NCBI GenBank assembly: GCA_037833965.1
Contig: AP031356.1
Coordinates: 15,088,501 to 15,152,500 of the forward strand
From: Marchantia polymorpha subsp. ruderalis
Lineage: Eukaryota; Streptophyta; Marchantiopsida; Marchantiales; Marchantiaceae
Direction: 5' to 3'
DNA: 64,000 bases
Shown here: piece by piece, positions 20,381 to 35,088 of the stretch
Numbering within the stretch: position 1 is the first letter of the stretch
Layout of the letters: each line of letters starts with the position of its first letter
Translations under genes and position numbers: made by a program
Notes under the pieces: generated by a model
Told to the model about the DNA's origin: nothing
Database searches by the model: none
Seen by the model: the letters and a program-made list of their open reading frames with translations, nothing else

Positions 20381-23300
20381 TGTGGTAACCCACTTTTTGT
20401 TTTTTGTCGGAACTAAAACATTTTTGAATAGTAAGTACCGCGGCAGCAGCTGTAAATAGTAATCGGTACGCGAAACCAGAGGATCGAAGACAGTCAAGGG
20501 GTTTTTGGGCTTAGGCCACAGTGGGACGCTTGGGACGGAACGGGCGGTTCATGCTGCAGGATCCGCTTCGAGCACCTTCGGCGGTTGATCACTCATAACT
20601 TTCTCAATTCGTAACGCCTTGAGTTGCTTCGGGTCTTGTTGCAAAGAGCTCGCGACGCTCGTTCTAACGAGACCAAGAACTTGTGAAACGGATGAGAGGT
20701 CACTGAGTTATGAGTGCCGGAAGTTACTGATGGGGGGGGCCTTCGGCGGTAGAGCGACTTTGGCGGTACGCCTTCGGCGGAAGAACCGCCGGAAGATGCG
20801 CCTTGGGCGGTAGACGCCTTCGGTCAACGCCTTCGGGTCAACGCCTTCGGCGATACGGGAGAGTGCATTCGGCGGAAGAGTGAAACCCTCATAACTTTCT
20901 CAATGCGCAACGCCTCGACTTGGTTAGGGTTTCGTTGGAAAGAGCTCGACGCGCTGATTCTAACGAGCCCAAGAACGCCACGAACGGAGGAGAATTCCGG
21001 GAGTTATGAAGGTCGCAAGATACTCAGCTTTCCGCCTGCGCACCGGCGAAGAAAGTTTTGTCCTATGCGCGGACGAAGGAAGTTCACCTCCACACGTGCC
21101 GCCTGTGCACAGGTCACCTCCACACGTGCCGCCTGTGCACAGGCGCTTCGGCGTCGGCGGGAAATCCGCCTTGGGCCCTAGAAATGCGCCTTGTGGGGTA
21201 GAAAGTGTACGGCGCCTTCTGCGACAGCTCAGCGCCGCGGACGGACAGGTCAGCGCAGCGGACGGACAGCTCAGCGCCGCAGACAGCCAGGTCATCGCCG
21301 CGGACGGACTGTGGATAGGCGAACGCCTTCGGCGGAAGAGTAAAACCGACATTACTTTCTCAATTCTTAGCGGTTTGACTTGATTCGGGTCTCGTTGGAA
21401 AGAACTCGACGAGCTGGTTCCAACGAGACCAAGATCTCTTGAAACGGATGAGGCATCACCGAGTTAGAAGCGGCGGAAGTTTCTGATATGGAGGGCCTTC
21501 GGTGCTAACATTTAGAGGGGCCTTCGGCGTTAACACTTAGAGAGGCGGCTTACGCCGCGGACGGACGCGGACGCCTGTGCACAGGTGGACGGCCTGTGCA
21601 CAGGCGGGTTGCAAGTAGGCGGCCTGTGCACAGGCAAGCCTTCGGCGGAAGGGTAAAATTGACATAGTGTTTTCAATTCTTAATGGTTTGCCAGGGTTAG
21701 GGTCTCGTTGGAAAGAACTCGCGACGCTCGTTCCAACGAGCCCAAGCACGCCTGGGACGGATGGGAATTTAGGGAGTTAGGACTATCGGAAGATACGTAG
21801 ACGTTCTCCTTCGGCCCTAGATGTTCGCCTTCGGGGTTACGTTTCCGGGAATTCCGCCTTCGGAGGTAGGGAGATAGACTTTTGTCCGATGCGCGGACGG
21901 ACGCCTTCGACGGTTGCAGGCCTTCGGCGGAAGAGTAAAACAGTGATAACTTTCTCAATTCTTATCCGTTTGACTTGGTTAGGGGCTCGTTGGAAAGAGC
22001 ACAACACGCTCGTTCCAACGAGCCCAAGAACGTTGCAAACGAAGCAGGGATCCGGGAGTTATGGGCGTCGGGGTGACTGTTAGAGATTGACAAGGTGTGG
22101 AAGTGCGTCTTTGGCGGTTGGACGCATTCGGCGGTGCGCGGAAGGAGATTTCCTCCGGCGAGGATCGGGTGGTCATGAATGTAGAATGTTCAGGTGTGGC
22201 AGTGGCGGCCTGCGAGTAGGCGGCTTGCGTGTAGGACGCGTGGAACCCACAGTCCTCGGATTTTGGAGAAGGAATTTTGGCCTAGGTTCAGAGATCTTGC
22301 GGGGCCCATATCTTTGCGATGGACGGTCGGATGGATCTGAAATTTTGTGGGGCCGTTGATCTCGGCCGGCCACGCCTGCCTGCAAATTTTCAGCCTCAGA
22401 TCTTGGATGGTAAGGCGCTGGCGGCTCTGTACAGTAGGCTTAGGATTCAGATTTAGGGTTAGGGTTAGATTTAGGTTGTAAGTTAGAGGGGAAGGCAGCC
22501 GCCGACTCCTCAGGTGTAGGTTCTGTTGCGGCTCGCACCATGGCAGTGCAGTGTAGTGTTAGTTAGGACTTAGAAGGTATAAAATAGTTCCAGGCGTTTT
22601 GCCTGGGGTTCTTTCCCATCAGAAGTGCAGATCAGGAACCCATTTCCTTTGCGTGTTTGTGTCCTTGAGTTCTGTCACCACGCACGAGGAGTTACAACTT
22701 AGCGTTCCGCATTTTGTAGCTGAAGGCCTTCGGCCGAATGTTCAGAGCTAGTCCATTGGTTAGAGACTTGAGTAGTTCGGATCTGCACCTGCGGGTGACT
22801 GCCGATGCTCAGAGCCAGTGACTAGTTAGATACTTGAACAGTTTCGCCCCTACACCTTCGAGTGTTTCTTTCTGATTGTACTCCTTGGGATTTTTCCCCT
22901 GAATGCCAAAGTGAAGTTTTGCTACTTCGTGTAAGCCTTGGTTGTAAATTCAGGTTACGCTGCAGCAGGTGCCTTGAGGGTAACCCCTGTAGTATTTCTG
23001 GGAATGACAAGTGCCTGAGAATTCAAACTCTTCAATAGACTGTTGTTGTGTTACTGGAATGTTTCTCAGTGAGTCCTTCAGTGCGGACCTGTGTTCTCTG
23101 CGCGTTTTGTGAGTTGAGAGTGTTGTTCACCGCGTAGGAGTGACTTCGATCCGAAGTAGGCAGTCCAAACCGGGTCTCCTACACTAGCAGCAAGCTGGTG
23201 GAAGTGTTGTAAAAGCCGGAGTTGGAAGTCACTGCCCGCAGCTTTGCCGAGTGTGCTCGCGAGAGACTTTCCCCCTGAAATCTTGAAGTAGAGGTCCTAA

Positions 23301-23550
23301 CGGATCTCTGGGTTGTGTTTCTGTAGTTTCAGGTGTGTGTGTGTGTGTGTGTTACGCTGCACTGTGCGACCTCCGAGTGCGCTCCGAGTGGACACTTGCA
23401 GTATTTCTGGGAGTGACAGTTGCCTGAGAATTCAAACTCCTCAATAGTCTGTTAAAACGTGACACTTTGTACCCTGTGTGATCCTCTGTCCCTGTGGGTT
23501 CGACCTTTCTACCACTATATTGCAGTTTTAGCCTTTAGTGGGTTATTACA
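20381..23550 (+). repeat. D LTR 3
   Basis: 3,170 bp with A at 21717 and T at the 14488-equivalent site. No private variant was seen. Confidence 0.93.
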
Positions 23551-24057
23551 TAAGAAGCCGACGACTTCTTTTTGGCGCCGCTGCCGGGGACAGAGCGTCA
23601 ACACAAGAGTACGTGTGCAGAAATGCACGATCAATATCAATTGCTATCACCAACAAAGAAGAGTGCGATGGTGATAGGCTGCGGATTTTTTTCAATTTCT
23701 TGCGCAAGAAGGTCTGGAGTTGGTTCAATCACAAAAGTAGAGCACCTGACGAGATTGACACTTACTCTCAACGATGCGCGAAGTTGTTGCACATATCGAG
23801 AGCTTGGCTATTACATCCGAATCCTGTCCAAGCTTCAAAATTTTCAGAGAGGGAAGAAGAAAAATTTTTGTGACTACACTGAGCAGTTTCAAGATCTGTT
23901 AGACCGAATTCCAAAGACAGGGATAGGAGATCCCTACACCACTTAACAGAGAACTGCCAGATCTGTCATTGCAGTTGTTGGGCACCTGGGTGAACTCCAA
24001 TTTGAAATATCATTTCTAAACTGTTCGCGAGGTCGCTCACAATTGAGGAGGGGAGCA
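23551..24057 (+). mobile_element. D internal region 3
   Basis: 507 bp with the same content as internal region 1. Confidence 0.92.
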
Positions 24058-27000
24058 TGTGGTAACCCACTTTTTGTTTTTTGTCGGAACTAAAACATTT
24101 TTGAATAGTAAGTACCGCGGCAGCAGCTGTAAATAGTAATCGGTACGCGAAACCAGAGGATCGAAGACAGTCAAGGGGTTTTTGGGCTTAGGCCACAGTG
24201 GGACGCTTGGGACGGAACGGGCGGTTCATGCTGCAGGATCCGCTTCGAGCACCTTCGGCGGTTGATCACTCATAACTTTCTCAATTCGTAACGCCTTGAG
24301 TTGCTTCGGGTCTTGTTGCAAAGAGCTCGCGACGCTCGTTCTAACGAGACCAAGAACTTGTGAAACGGATGAGAGGTCACTGAGTTATGAGTGCCGGAAG
24401 TTACTGATGGGGGGGGCCTTCGGCGGTAGAGCGACTTTGGCGGTACGCCTTCGGCGGAAGAACCGCCGGAAGATGCGCCTTGGGCGGTAGACGCCTTCGG
24501 TCAACGCCTTCGGGTCAACGCCTTCGGCGATACGGGAGAGTGCATTCGGCGGAAGAGTGAAACCCTCATAACTTTCTCAATGCGCAACGCCTCGACTTGG
24601 TTAGGGTTTCGTTGGAAAGAGCTCGACGCGCTGATTCTAACGAGCCCAAGAACGCCACGAACGGAGGAGAATTCCGGGAGTTATGAAGGTCGCAAGATAC
24701 TCAGCTTTCCGCCTGCGCACCGGCGAAGAAAGTTTTGTCCTATGCGCGGACGAAGGAAGTTCACCTCCACACGTGCCGCCTGTGCACAGGTCACCTCCAC
24801 ACGTGCCGCCTGTGCACAGGCGCTTCGGCGTCGGCGGGAAATCCGCCTTGGGCCCTAGAAATGCGCCTTGTGGGGTAGAAAGTGTACGGCGCCTTCTGCG
24901 ACAGCTCAGCGCCGCGGACGGACAGGTCAGCGCAGCGGACGGACAGCTCAGCGCCGCAGACAGCCAGGTCATCGCCGCGGACGGACTGTGGATAGGCGAA
25001 CGCCTTCGGCGGAAGAGTAAAACCGACATTACTTTCTCAATTCTTAGCGGTTTGACTTGATTCGGGTCTCGTTGGAAAGAACTCGACGAGCTGGTTCCAA
25101 CGAGACCAAGATCTCTTGAAACGGATGAGGCATCACCGAGTTAGAAGCGGCGGAAGTTTCTGATATGGAGGGCCTTCGGTGCTAACATTTAGAGGGGCCT
25201 TCGGCGTTAACACTTAGAGAGGCGGCTTACGCCGCGGACGGACGCGGACGCCTGTGCACAGGTGGACGGCCTGTGCACAGGCGGGTTGCAAGTAGGCGGC
25301 CTGTGCACAGGCAAGCCTTCGGCGGAAGGGTAAAATTGACATAGTGTTTTCAATTCTTAATGGTTTGCCAGGGTTAGGGTCTCGTTGGAAAGAGCTCGCG
25401 ACGCTCGTTCCAACGAGCCCAAGCACGCCTGGGACGGATGGGAATTTAGGGAGTTAGGACTATCGGAAGATACGTAGACGTTCTCCTTCGGCCCTAGATG
25501 TTCGCCTTCGGGGTTACGCTTCCGGGAATTCCGCCTTCGGAGGTAGGGAGATAGACTTTTGTCCGATGCGCGGACGGACGCCTTCGACGGTTGCAGGCCT
25601 TCGGCGGAAGAGTAAAACAGTGATAACTTTCTCAATTCTTATCCGTTTGACTTGGTTAGGGGCTCGTTGGAAAGAGCACAACACGCTCGTTCCAACGAGC
25701 CCAAGAACGTTGCAAACGAAGCAGGGATCCGGGAGTTATGGGCGTCGGGGTGACTGTTAGAGATTGACAAGGTGTGGAAGTGCGTCTTTGGCGGTTGGAC
25801 GCATTCGGCGGTGCGCGGAAGGAGATTTCCTCCGGCGAGGATCGGGTGGTCATGAATGTAGAATGTTCAGGTGTGGCAGTGGCGGCCTGCGAGTAGGCGG
25901 CTTGCGTGTAGGACGCGTGGAACCCACAGTCCTCGGATTTTGGAGAAGGAATTTTGGCCTAGGTTCAGAGATCTTGCGGGGCCCATATCTTTGCGATGGA
26001 CGGTCGGATGGATCTGAAATTTTGTGGGGCCGTTGATCTCGGCCGGCCACGCCTGCCTGCAAATTTTCAGCCTCAGATCTTGGATGGTAAGGCGCTGGCG
26101 GCTCTGTACAGTAGGCTTAGGATTCAGATTTAGGGTTAGGGTTAGATTTAGGTTGTAAGTTAGAGGGGAAGGCAGCCGCCGACTCCTCAGGTGTAGGTTC
26201 TGTTGCGGCTCGCACCATGGCAGTGCAGTGTAGTGTTAGTTAGGACTTAGAAGGTATAAAATAGTTCCAGGCGTTTTGCCTGGGGTTCTTTCCCATCAGA
26301 AGTGCAGATCAGGAACCCATTTCCTTTGCGTGTTTGTGTCCTTGAGTTCTGTCACCACGCACGAGGAGTTACAACTTAGCGTTCCGCATTTTGTAGCTGA
26401 AGGCCTTCGGCCGAATGTTCAGAGCTAGTCCATTGGTTAGAGACTTGAGTAGTTCGGATCTGCACCTGCGGGTGACTGCCGATGCTCAGAGCCAGTGACT
26501 AGTTAGATACTTGAACAGTTTCGCCCCTACACCTTCGAGTGTTTCTTTCTGATTGTACTCCTTGGGATTTTTCCCCTGAATGCCAAAGTGAAGTTTTGCT
26601 ACTTCGTGTAAGCCTTGGTTGTAAATTCAGGTTACGCTGCAGCAGGTGCCTTGAGGGTAACCCCTGTAGTATTTCTGGGAATGACAAGTGCCTGAGAATT
26701 CAAACTCTTCAATAGACTGTTGTTGTGTTACTGGAATGTTTCTCAGTGAGTCCTTCAGTGCGGACCTGTGTTCTCTGCGCGTTTTGTGAGTTGAGAGTGT
26801 TGTTCACCGCGTAGGAGTGACTTCGATCCGAAGTAGGCAGTCCAAACCGGGTCTCCTACACTAGCAGCAAGCTGGTGGAAGTGTTGTAAAAGCCGGAGTT
26901 GGAAGTCACTGCCCGCAGCTTTGCCGAGTGTGCTCGCGAGAGACTTTCCCCCTGAAATCTTGAAGTAGAGGTCCTAACGGATCTCTGGGTTGTGTTTCTG

Positions 27001-27227
27001 TAGTTTCAGGTGTGTGTGTGTGTGTGTGTTACGCTGCACTGTGCGACCTCCGAGTGCGCTCCGAGTGGACACTTGCAGTATTTCTGGGAGTGACAGTTGC
27101 CTGAGAATTCAAACTCCTCAATAGTCTGTTAAAACGTGACACTTTGTACCCTGTGTGATCCTCTGTCCCTGTGGGTTCGACCTTTCTACCACTATATTGC
27201 AGTTTTAGCCTTTAGTGGGTTATTACA
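24058..27227 (+). repeat. D LTR 4
   Basis: 3,170 bp. It is the first copy with the linked G (25394) and C (25519) variants shared by LTRs 4 to 7. Confidence 0.93.
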
Positions 27228-27734
27228 TAAGAAGCCGACGACTTCTTTTTGGCGCCGCTGCCGGGGACAGAGCGTCAACACAAGAGTACGTGTGCAGAAA
27301 TGCACGATCAATATCAATTGCTATCACCAACAAAGAAGAGTGCGATGGTGATAGGCTGCGGATTTTTTTCAATTTCTTGCGCAAGAAGGTCTGGAGTTGG
27401 TTCAATCACAAAAGTAGAGCACCTGACGAGATTGACACTTACTCTCAACGATGCGCGAAGTTGTTGCACATATCGAGAGCTTGGCTATTACATCCGAATC
27501 CTGTCCAAGCTTCAAAATTTTCAGAGAGGGAAGAAGAAAAATTTTTGTGACTACACTGAGCAGTTTCAAGATCTGTTAGACCGAATTCCAAAGACAGGGA
27601 TAGGAGATCCCTACACCACTTAACAGAGAACTGCCAGATCTGTCATTGCAGTTGTTGGGCACCTGGGTGAACTCCAATTTGAAATATCATTTCTAAACTG
27701 TTCGCGAGGTCGCTCACAATTGAGGAGGGGAGCA
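27228..27734 (+). mobile_element. D internal region 4
   Basis: 507 bp with the same content as internal region 1. Confidence 0.92.
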
Positions 27735-30700
27735 TGTGGTAACCCACTTTTTGTTTTTTGTCGGAACTAAAACATTTTTGAATAGTAAGTACCGCGGCAG
27801 CAGCTGTAAATAGTAATCGGTACGCGAAACCAGAGGATCGAAGACAGTCAAGGGGTTTTTGGGCTTAGGCCACAGTGGGACGCTTGGGACGGAACGGGCG
27901 GTTCATGCTGCAGGATCCGCTTCGAGCACCTTCGGCGGTTGATCACTCATAACTTTCTCAATTCGTAACGCCTTGAGTTGCTTCGGGTCTTGTTGCAAAG
28001 AGCTCGCGACGCTCGTTCTAACGAGACCAAGAACTTGTGAAACGGATGAGAGGTCACTGAGTTATGAGTGCCGGAAGTTACTGATGGGGGGGGCCTTCGG
28101 CGGTAGAGCGACTTTGGCGGTACGCCTTCGGCGGAAGAACCGCCGGAAGATGCGCCTTGGGCGGTAGACGCCTTCGGTCAACGCCTTCGGGTCAACGCCT
28201 TCGGCGATACGGGAGAGTGCATTCGGCGGAAGAGTGAAACCCTCATAACTTTCTCAATGCGCAACGCCTCGACTTGGTTAGGGTTTCGTTGGAAAGAGCT
28301 CGACGCGCTGATTCTAACGAGCCCAAGAACGCCACGAACGGAGGAGAATTCCGGGAGTTATGAAGGTCGCAAGATACTCAGCTTTCCGCCTGCGCACCGG
28401 CGAAGAAAGTTTTGTCCTATGCGCGGACGAAGGAAGTTCACCTCCACACGTGCCGCCTGTGCACAGGTCACCTCCACACGTGCCGCCTGTGCACAGGCGC
28501 TTCGGCGTCGGCGGGAAATCCGCCTTGGGCCCTAGAAATGCGCCTTGTGGGGTAGAAAGTGTACGGCGCCTTCTGCGACAGCTCAGCGCCGCGGACGGAC
28601 AGGTCAGCGCAGCGGACGGACAGCTCAGCGCCGCAGACAGCCAGGTCATCGCCGCGGACGGACTGTGGATAGGCGAACGCCTTCGGCGGAAGAGTAAAAC
28701 CGACATTACTTTCTCAATTCTTAGCGGTTTGACTTGATTCGGGTCTCGTTGGAAAGAACTCGACGAGCTGGTTCCAACGAGACCAAGATCTCTTGAAACG
28801 GATGAGGCATCACCGAGTTAGAAGCGGCGGAAGTTTCTGATATGGAGGGCCTTCGGTGCTAACATTTAGAGGGGCCTTCGGCGTTAACACTTAGAGAGGC
28901 GGCTTACGCCGCGGACGGACGCGGACGCCTGTGCACAGGTGGACGGCCTGTGCACAGGCGGGTTGCAAGTAGGCGGCCTGTGCACAGGCAAGCCTTCGGC
29001 GGAAGGGTAAAATTGACATAGTGTTTTCAATTCTTAATGGTTTGCCAGGGTTAGGGTCTCGTTGGAAAGAGCTCGCGACGCTCGTTCCAACGAGCCCAAG
29101 CACGCCTGGGACGGATGGGAATTTAGGGAGTTAGGACTATCGGAAGATACGTAGACGTTCTCCTTCGGCCCTAGATGTTCGCCTTCGGGGTTACGCTTCC
29201 GGGAATTCCGCCTTCGGAGGTAGGGAGATAGACTTTTGTCCGATGCGCGGACGGACGCCTTCGACGGTTGCAGGCCTTCGGCGGAAGAGTAAAACAGTGA
29301 TAACTTTCTCAATTCTTATCCGTTTGACTTGGTTAGGGGCTCGTTGGAAAGAGCACAACACGCTCGTTCCAACGAGCCCAAGAACGTTGCAAACGAAGCA
29401 GGGATCCGGGAGTTATGGGCGTCGGGGTGACTGTTAGAGATTGACAAGGTGTGGAAGTGCGTCTTTGGCGGTTGGACGCATTCGGCGGTGCGCGGAAGGA
29501 GATTTCCTCCGGCGAGGATCGGGTGGTCATGAATGTAGAATGTTCAGGTGTGGCAGTGGCGGCCTGCGAGTAGGCGGCTTGCGTGTAGGACGCGTGGAAC
29601 CCACAGTCCTCGGATTTTGGAGAAGGAATTTTGGCCTAGGTTCAGAGATCTTGCGGGGCCCATATCTTTGCGATGGACGGTCGGATGGATCTGAAATTTT
29701 GTGGGGCCGTTGATCTCGGCCGGCCACGCCTGCCTGCAAATTTTCAGCCTCAGATCTTGGATGGTAAGGCGCTGGCGGCTCTGTACAGTAGGCTTAGGAT
29801 TCAGATTTAGGGTTAGGGTTAGATTTAGGTTGTAAGTTAGAGGGGAAGGCAGCCGCCGACTCCTCAGGTGTAGGTTCTGTTGCGGCTCGCACCATGGCAG
29901 TGCAGTGTAGTGTTAGTTAGGACTTAGAAGGTATAAAATAGTTCCAGGCGTTTTGCCTGGGGTTCTTTCCCATCAGAAGTGCAGATCAGGAACCCATTTC
30001 CTTTGCGTGTTTGTGTCCTTGAGTTCTGTCACCACGCACGAGGAGTTACAACTTAGCGTTCCGCATTTTGTAGCTGAAGGCCTTCGGCCGAATGTTCAGA
30101 GCTAGTCCATTGGTTAGAGACTTGAGTAGTTCGGATCTGCACCTGCGGGTGACTGCCGATGCTCAGAGCCAGTGACTAGTTAGATACTTGAACAGTTTCG
30201 CCCCTACACCTTCGAGTGTTTCTTTCTGATTGTACTCCTTGGGATTTTTCCCCTGAATGCCAAAGTGAAGTTTTGCTACTTCGTGTAAGCCTTGGTTGTA
30301 AATTCAGGTTACGCTGCAGCAGGTGCCTTGAGGGTAACCCCTGTAGTATTTCTGGGAATGACAAGTGCCTGAGAATTCAAACTCTTCAATAGACTGTTGT
30401 TGTGTTACTGGAATGTTTCTCAGTGAGTCCTTCAGTGCGGACCTGTGTTCTCTGCGCGTTTTGTGAGTTGAGAGTGTTGTTCACCGCGTAGGAGTGACTT
30501 CGATCCGAAGTAGGCAGTCCAAACCGGGTCTCCTACACTAGCAGCAAGCTGGTGGAAGTGTTGTAAAAGCCGGAGTTGGAAGTCACTGCCCGCAGCTTTG
30601 CCGAGTGTGCTCGCGAGAGACTTTCCCCCTGAAATCTTGAAGTAGAGGTCCTAACGGATCTCTGGGTTGTGTTTCTGTAGTTTCAGGTGTGTGTGTGTGT

Positions 30701-30904
30701 GTGTGTTACGCTGCACTGTGCGACCTCCGAGTGCGCTCCGAGTGGACACTTGCAGTATTTCTGGGAGTGACAGTTGCCTGAGAATTCAAACTCCTCAATA
30801 GTCTGTTAAAACGTGACACTTTGTACCCTGTGTGATCCTCTGTCCCTGTGGGTTCGACCTTTCTACCACTATATTGCAGTTTTAGCCTTTAGTGGGTTAT
30901 TACA
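27735..30904 (+). repeat. D LTR 5
   Basis: 3,170 bp carrying the linked G/C variants. Confidence 0.93.
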
Positions 30905-31411
30905 TAAGAAGCCGACGACTTCTTTTTGGCGCCGCTGCCGGGGACAGAGCGTCAACACAAGAGTACGTGTGCAGAAATGCACGATCAATATCAATTGCTA
31001 TCACCAACAAAGAAGAGTGCGATGGTGATAGGCTGCGGATTTTTTTCAATTTCTTGCGCAAGAAGGTCTGGAGTTGGTTCAATCACAAAAGTAGAGCACC
31101 TGACGAGATTGACACTTACTCTCAACGATGCGCGAAGTTGTTGCACATATCGAGAGCTTGGCTATTACATCCGAATCCTGTCCAAGCTTCAAAATTTTCA
31201 GAGAGGGAAGAAGAAAAATTTTTGTGACTACACTGAGCAGTTTCAAGATCTGTTAGACCGAATTCCAAAGACAGGGATAGGAGATCCCTACACCACTTAA
31301 CAGAGAACTGCCAGATCTGTCATTGCAGTTGTTGGGCACCTGGGTGAACTCCAATTTGAAATATCATTTCTAAACTGTTCGCGAGGTCGCTCACAATTGA
31401 GGAGGGGAGCA
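30905..31411 (+). mobile_element. D internal region 5
   Basis: 507 bp with the same content as internal region 1. Confidence 0.92.
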
Positions 31412-34400
31412 TGTGGTAACCCACTTTTTGTTTTTTGTCGGAACTAAAACATTTTTGAATAGTAAGTACCGCGGCAGCAGCTGTAAATAGTAATCGGTAC
31501 GCGAAACCAGAGGATCGAAGACAGTCAAGGGGTTTTTGGGCTTAGGCCACAGTGGGACGCTTGGGACGGAACGGGCGGTTCATGCTGCAGGATCCGCTTC
31601 GAGCACCTTCGGCGGTTGATCACTCATAACTTTCTCAATTCGTAACGCCTTGAGTTGCTTCGGGTCTTGTTGCAAAGAGCTCGCGACGCTCGTTCTAACG
31701 AGACCAAGAACTTGTGAAACGGATGAGAGGTCACTGAGTTATGAGTGCCGGAAGTTACTGATGGGGGGGGCCTTCGGCGGTAGAGCGACTTTGGCGGTAC
31801 GCCTTCGGCGGAAGAACCGCCGGAAGATGCGCCTTGGGCGGTAGACGCCTTCGGTCAACGCCTTCGGGTCAACGCCTTCGGCGATACGGGAGAGTGCATT
31901 CGGCGGAAGAGTGAAACCCTCATAACTTTCTCAATGCGCAACGCCTCGACTTGGTTAGGGTTTCGTTGGAAAGAGCTCGACGCGCTGATTCTAACGAGCC
32001 CAAGAACGCCACGAACGGAGGAGAATTCCGGGAGTTATGAAGGTCGCAAGATACTCAGCTTTCCGCCTGCGCACCGGCGAAGAAAGTTTTGTCCTATGCG
32101 CGGACGAAGGAAGTTCACCTCCACACGTGCCGCCTGTGCACAGGTCACCTCCACACGTGCCGCCTGTGCACAGGCGCTTCGGCGTCGGCGGGAAATCCGC
32201 CTTGGGCCCTAGAAATGCGCCTTGTGGGGTAGAAAGTGTACGGCGCCTTCTGCGACAGCTCAGCGCCGCGGACGGACAGGTCAGCGCAGCGGACGGACAG
32301 CTCAGCGCCGCAGACAGCCAGGTCATCGCCGCGGACGGACTGTGGATAGGCGAACGCCTTCGGCGGAAGAGTAAAACCGACATTACTTTCTCAATTCTTA
32401 GCGGTTTGACTTGATTCGGGTCTCGTTGGAAAGAACTCGACGAGCTGGTTCCAACGAGACCAAGATCTCTTGAAACGGATGAGGCATCACCGAGTTAGAA
32501 GCGGCGGAAGTTTCTGATATGGAGGGCCTTCGGTGCTAACATTTAGAGGGGCCTTCGGCGTTAACACTTAGAGAGGCGGCTTACGCCGCGGACGGACGCG
32601 GACGCCTGTGCACAGGTGGACGGCCTGTGCACAGGCGGGTTGCAAGTAGGCGGCCTGTGCACAGGCAAGCCTTCGGCGGAAGGGTAAAATTGACATAGTG
32701 TTTTCAATTCTTAATGGTTTGCCAGGGTTAGGGTCTCGTTGGAAAGAGCTCGCGACGCTCGTTCCAACGAGCCCAAGCACGCCTGGGACGGATGGGAATT
32801 TAGGGAGTTAGGACTATCGGAAGATACGTAGACGTTCTCCTTCGGCCCTAGATGTTCGCCTTCGGGGTTACGCTTCCGGGAATTCCGCCTTCGGAGGTAG
32901 GGAGATAGACTTTTGTCCGATGCGCGGACGGACGCCTTCGACGGTTGCAGGCCTTCGGCGGAAGAGTAAAACAGTGATAACTTTCTCAATTCTTATCCGT
33001 TTGACTTGGTTAGGGGCTCGTTGGAAAGAGCACAACACGCTCGTTCCAACGAGCCCAAGAACGTTGCAAACGAAGCAGGGATCCGGGAGTTATGGGCGTC
33101 GGGGTGACTGTTAGAGATTGACAAGGTGTGGAAGTGCGTCTTTGGCGGTTGGACGCATTCGGCGGTGCGCGGAAGGAGATTTCCTCCGGCGAGGATCGGG
33201 TGGTCATGAATGTAGAATGTTCAGGTGTGGCAGTGGCGGCCTGCGAGTAGGCGGCTTGCGTGTAGGACGCGTGGAACCCACAGTCCTCGGATTTTGGAGA
33301 AGGAATTTTGGCCTAGGTTCAGAGATCTTGCGGGGCCCATATCTTTGCGATGGACGGTCGGATGGATCTGAAATTTTGTGGGGCCGTTGATCTCGGCCGG
33401 CCACGCCTGCCTGCAAATTTTCAGCCTCAGATCTTGGATGGTAAGGCGCTGGCGGCTCTGTACAGTAGGCTTAGGATTCAGATTTAGGGTTAGGGTTAGA
33501 TTTAGGTTGTAAGTTAGAGGGGAAGGCAGCCGCCGACTCCTCAGGTGTAGGTTCTGTTGCGGCTCGCACCATGGCAGTGCAGTGTAGTGTTAGTTAGGAC
33601 TTAGAAGGTATAAAATAGTTCCAGGCGTTTTGCCTGGGGTTCTTTCCCATCAGAAGTGCAGATCAGGAACCCATTTCCTTTGCGTGTTTGTGTCCTTGAG
33701 TTCTGTCACCACGCACGAGGAGTTACAACTTAGCGTTCCGCATTTTGTAGCTGAAGGCCTTCGGCCGAATGTTCAGAGCTAGTCCATTGGTTAGAGACTT
33801 GAGTAGTTCGGATCTGCACCTGCGGGTGACTGCCGATGCTCAGAGCCAGTGACTAGTTAGATACTTGAACAGTTTCGCCCCTACACCTTCGAGTGTTTCT
33901 TTCTGATTGTACTCCTTGGGATTTTTCCCCTGAATGCCAAAGTGAAGTTTTGCTACTTCGTGTAAGCCTTGGTTGTAAATTCAGGTTACGCTGCAGCAGG
34001 TGCCTTGAGGGTAACCCCTGTAGTATTTCTGGGAATGACAAGTGCCTGAGAATTCAAACTCTTCAATAGACTGTTGTTGTGTTACTGGAATGTTTCTCAG
34101 TGAGTCCTTCAGTGCGGACCTGTGTTCTCTGCGCGTTTTGTGAGTTGAGAGTGTTGTTCACCGCGTAGGAGTGACTTCGATCCGAAGTAGGCAGTCCAAA
34201 CCGGGTCTCCTACACTAGCAGCAAGCTGGTGGAAGTGTTGTAAAAGCCGGAGTTGGAAGTCACTGCCCGCAGCTTTGCCGAGTGTGCTCGCGAGAGACTT
34301 TCCCCCTGAAATCTTGAAGTAGAGGTCCTAACGGATCTCTGGGTTGTGTTTCTGTAGTTTCAGGTGTGTGTGTGTGTGTGTGTTACGCTGCACTGTGCGA

Positions 34401-34581
34401 CCTCCGAGTGCGCTCCGAGTGGACACTTGCAGTATTTCTGGGAGTGACAGTTGCCTGAGAATTCAAACTCCTCAATAGTCTGTTAAAACGTGACACTTTG
34501 TACCCTGTGTGATCCTCTGTCCCTGTGGGTTCGACCTTTCTACCACTATATTGCAGTTTTAGCCTTTAGTGGGTTATTACA
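31412..34581 (+). repeat. D LTR 6
   Basis: 3,170 bp carrying the linked G/C variants. Confidence 0.93.
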
Positions 34582-35088
34582 TAAGAAGCCGACGACTTCT
34601 TTTTGGCGCCGCTGCCGGGGACAGAGCGTCAACACAAGAGTACGTGTGCAGAAATGCACGATCAATATCAATTGCTATCACCAACAAAGAAGAGTGCGAT
34701 GGTGATAGGCTGCGGATTTTTTTCAATTTCTTGCGCAAGAAGGTCTGGAGTTGGTTCAATCACAAAAGTAGAGCACCTGACGAGATTGACACTTACTCTC
34801 AACGATGCGCGAAGTTGTTGCACATATCGAGAGCTTGGCTATTACATCCGAATCCTGTCCAAGCTTCAAAATTTTCAGAGAGGGAAGAAGAAAAATTTTT
34901 GTGACTACACTGAGCAGTTTCAAGATCTGTTAGACCGAATTCCAAAGACAGGGATAGGAGATCCCTACACCACTTAACAGAGAACTGCCAGATCTGTCAT
35001 TGCAGTTGTTGGGCACCTGGGTGAACTCCAATTTGAAATATCATTTCTAAACTGTTCGCGAGGTCGCTCACAATTGAGGAGGGGAGCA
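34582..35088 (+). mobile_element. D internal region 6
   Basis: 507 bp with the same content as internal region 1. Confidence 0.92.
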